Positions 5,782-6,466 of a stretch of 6,466 nucleotides of DNA are shown one piece after another. The position numbers and the translations under genes are program-made. Below the pieces are notes generated by a model. The model made no database searches, was not told where the DNA came from, and saw only the letters and a list, made by a program, of their open reading frames with translations. Where the stretch lies: NCBI GenBank assembly GCA_017550055.1, contig JAFYMM010000144.1, positions 1-6,466 on the forward strand, read 5' to 3'. This DNA comes from Paludibacteraceae bacterium. GTDB taxonomy: Bacteria; Bacteroidota; Bacteroidia; Bacteroidales; Paludibacteraceae. How positions within the stretch are numbered: the first letter of the stretch is position 1; each line of letters starts with the position of its first letter.

Positions 5782-5789
5782 CAAAAATA
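5782..5789 (-). promoter_or_regulatory. -7 box upstream of the surface-protein gene
   Basis: On the minus strand the box is TATTTTTG, a perfect TAnnTTTG. It lies 36 bp before ATG 5745, giving a leader of about 30 nt. No TTTG is seen at the -33 distance, and the region is very AT-rich, so a chance match is possible. If real, the surface-protein gene can be expressed independently of the upstream propeller gene. Confidence 0.4.
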
Positions 5790-5831
5790 TTTTACTTTAA
5801 TTATCTGCTAATTATAAATAATTTATGATTA

Positions 5832-5849
5832 AATTTACGATAATTTACG
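5832..5849. repeat. 10-bp-spaced direct repeat AATTTACG
   Basis: AATTTACG occurs at 5832-5839 and 5842-5849, exactly one helical turn apart, in the gap between the two minus-strand genes. It is upstream of the surface-protein -7 box, where a regulator could bind. The rest of the 147-bp gap is AT-rich with no clear hairpin or riboswitch. Confidence 0.4.
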
Positions 5850-5892
5850 TTTATAAAAAAGATTATGTTTTTTTGTTCTTTTGTCTTTTCAA

Positions 5893-6466
5893 TTATCGTA
5901 TTATTATCGAATTTGGATTTAGACCGATTTCATTGAGGCGGAATTTCAATTCTCCATTGCGGTTGAAGCAAAGCACATCGCCCCATAGCACATAATTATA
6001 TGCCTCCATAACGTATAAGTCGCCATTTTCGGGATTTATAGTCATACCAAATGGAGTTTCAAGCTCAGTTCCGTCTGTGATAAAGTTGTCATTCACTACT
6101 TGGTCGGCAAGGCAGTCGAATACCTTAATCCATTGCTCGCCACTTTTATAGTTATAGCTATACATATATGCTAAGTCGTTATGTATCACCATTTGCAGAG
6201 GATGTAAATCTTTGAATGTTTCCACTATGGTATCTATTTCCGAATCTATCTTATGTAGCATATAGTCCTCTTCATCGTAGTCGCCTCTGGTGATTACATA
6301 CACATCTCCTTCGCTATCGGATATTATTGAGCCAGGATTTAGTCCTACTTCTATGCGGCGTATCTCTTTGAAACTCACTAAATCAACAACACTCACAGAA
6401 TTGTCATAGAACGGATTGTCTAATCCGCCTGAGTTGCTGACGTACAATTTGTTATTGCACACAATC
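5893..6466 (-). CDS. YncE/DUF5074-like beta-propeller, C-terminal part (5' end outside window)
   Basis: The last 191 residues of a beta-propeller protein. The frame runs through the window edge; the GTG at 6462 is an internal valine (IVCNNKLYVSNSGG), not the start. Repeating blade signatures are visible: 'LYVSNSGG' with 'NSVSVVDLVSFKEI', 'GDVYVITRGD' with 'LHKIDSEIDTIVETF', 'AYMYSYNYKSG' with 'KVFDC', and 'NGDLYVMEAYNYV' with 'VLCFNRNGEL'. These match surface propellers of the YncE/DUF5074 type in Bacteroidota, which include BtuG, the high-affinity vitamin B12-binding partner of the outer-membrane transporter BtuB. The fragment cannot tell a B12 binder from other members, and the signal peptide or lipobox is not in view. 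It ends with TAA at 5893-5895, 147 bp upstream of the surface-protein gene on the same strand. Ligand capture at the cell surface is the likely role. Confidence 0.8.
   Translation of the reverse strand, partial: IVCNNKLYVSNSGGLDNPFYDNSVSVVDLVSFKEIRRIEVGLNPGSIISDSEGDVYVITRGDYDEEDYMLHKIDSEIDTIVETFKDLHPLQMVIHNDLAYMYSYNYKSGEQWIKVFDCLADQVVNDNFITDGTELETPFGMTINPENGDLYVMEAYNYVLWGDVLCFNRNGELKFRLNEIGLNPNSIIIR

Noticed and set aside
5853..5875. A-run, GATTATG, T-run hairpin as a terminator of the propeller gene
   Set aside because: The stem is only about six A-T pairs with no G-C pair, and the minus strand lacks a following T tract.
5746..5892. Cobalamin or other riboswitch between the two minus-strand genes
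   Set aside because: The gap is 147 bp, strongly AT-rich and has no conserved riboswitch core or stable stems that I can see. A riboswitch, if present, would be upstream of the propeller gene outside the window.
6460..6462. GTG as the start of the propeller gene
   Set aside because: The frame continues to the window edge and the sequence begins in the middle of a propeller blade with no signal peptide, so the gene is truncated by the window.

Overview
The window looks like chromosomal DNA of a Bacteroidota bacterium, most likely a Bacteroidales species that has a type IX secretion system (T9SS). The evidence is a Bat (aerotolerance) operon tail, a C-terminal T9SS sorting domain, a YncE/DUF5074-like surface propeller, promoter boxes of the Bacteroidota type (TTTG, about 20 nt, TAnnTTTG), AT-rich leaders mostly without Shine-Dalgarno sequences, and short low-complexity intergenic repeats of a style common in Bacteroidales genomes. 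A T9SS sorting domain argues against Bacteroides sensu stricto, which generally lacks T9SS. The species cannot be read from the window.

Layout, left to right. (1) Positions 1-2084, plus strand: the 3' part of batD, then batE, then a PAP2-type membrane phosphatase, probably the end of one long transcript. The batE-PAP2 gap holds a G-rich 22-bp tandem duplication followed by an AATTATGAATTATG-type repeat that supplies the PAP2 start codon. An inverted copy of that repeat contains the PAP2 stop codon. (2) Positions 2085-2573, plus strand: a self-contained unit with A-tract repeats, a near-consensus promoter, an AT-rich leader with a repeated 12-mer, an 83-residue helix-turn-helix protein and a strong hairpin terminator. 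The terminator also serves the convergent gene. (3) Positions 2589-3782, minus strand: a membrane-anchored calcineurin-like metallophosphoesterase with its own -7 box. (4) Positions 3901-5745, minus strand: a secreted 614-residue protein made of an uncharacterised N-terminal surface domain, a DUF4465-like domain and a T9SS sorting tail. A 7-bp tandem repeat has been taken in frame into the linker before the tail. (5) Positions 5893-6466, minus strand: the 3' part of a YncE/DUF5074-like beta-propeller gene, cut by the window edge.

The Bat genes belong to a cell-envelope complex linked to aerotolerance and stress, and the PAP2 protein probably removes phosphate from an envelope lipid. The two rightmost genes look like a surface ligand-capture pair. 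BtuG, the B12-binding surface propeller of gut Bacteroidota, belongs to the same propeller class. A role in cobalamin or other ligand capture is therefore a reasonable hypothesis, but the window contains no riboswitch, TonB-dependent receptor or ABC transporter gene to confirm it.

The most unusual material is the repeats (coding ends and a linker built from intergenic repeat sequence) and the apparently strongly expressed, functionally undescribed small helix-turn-helix protein. I saw no tRNA, rRNA, CRISPR array, insertion sequence or phage gene.
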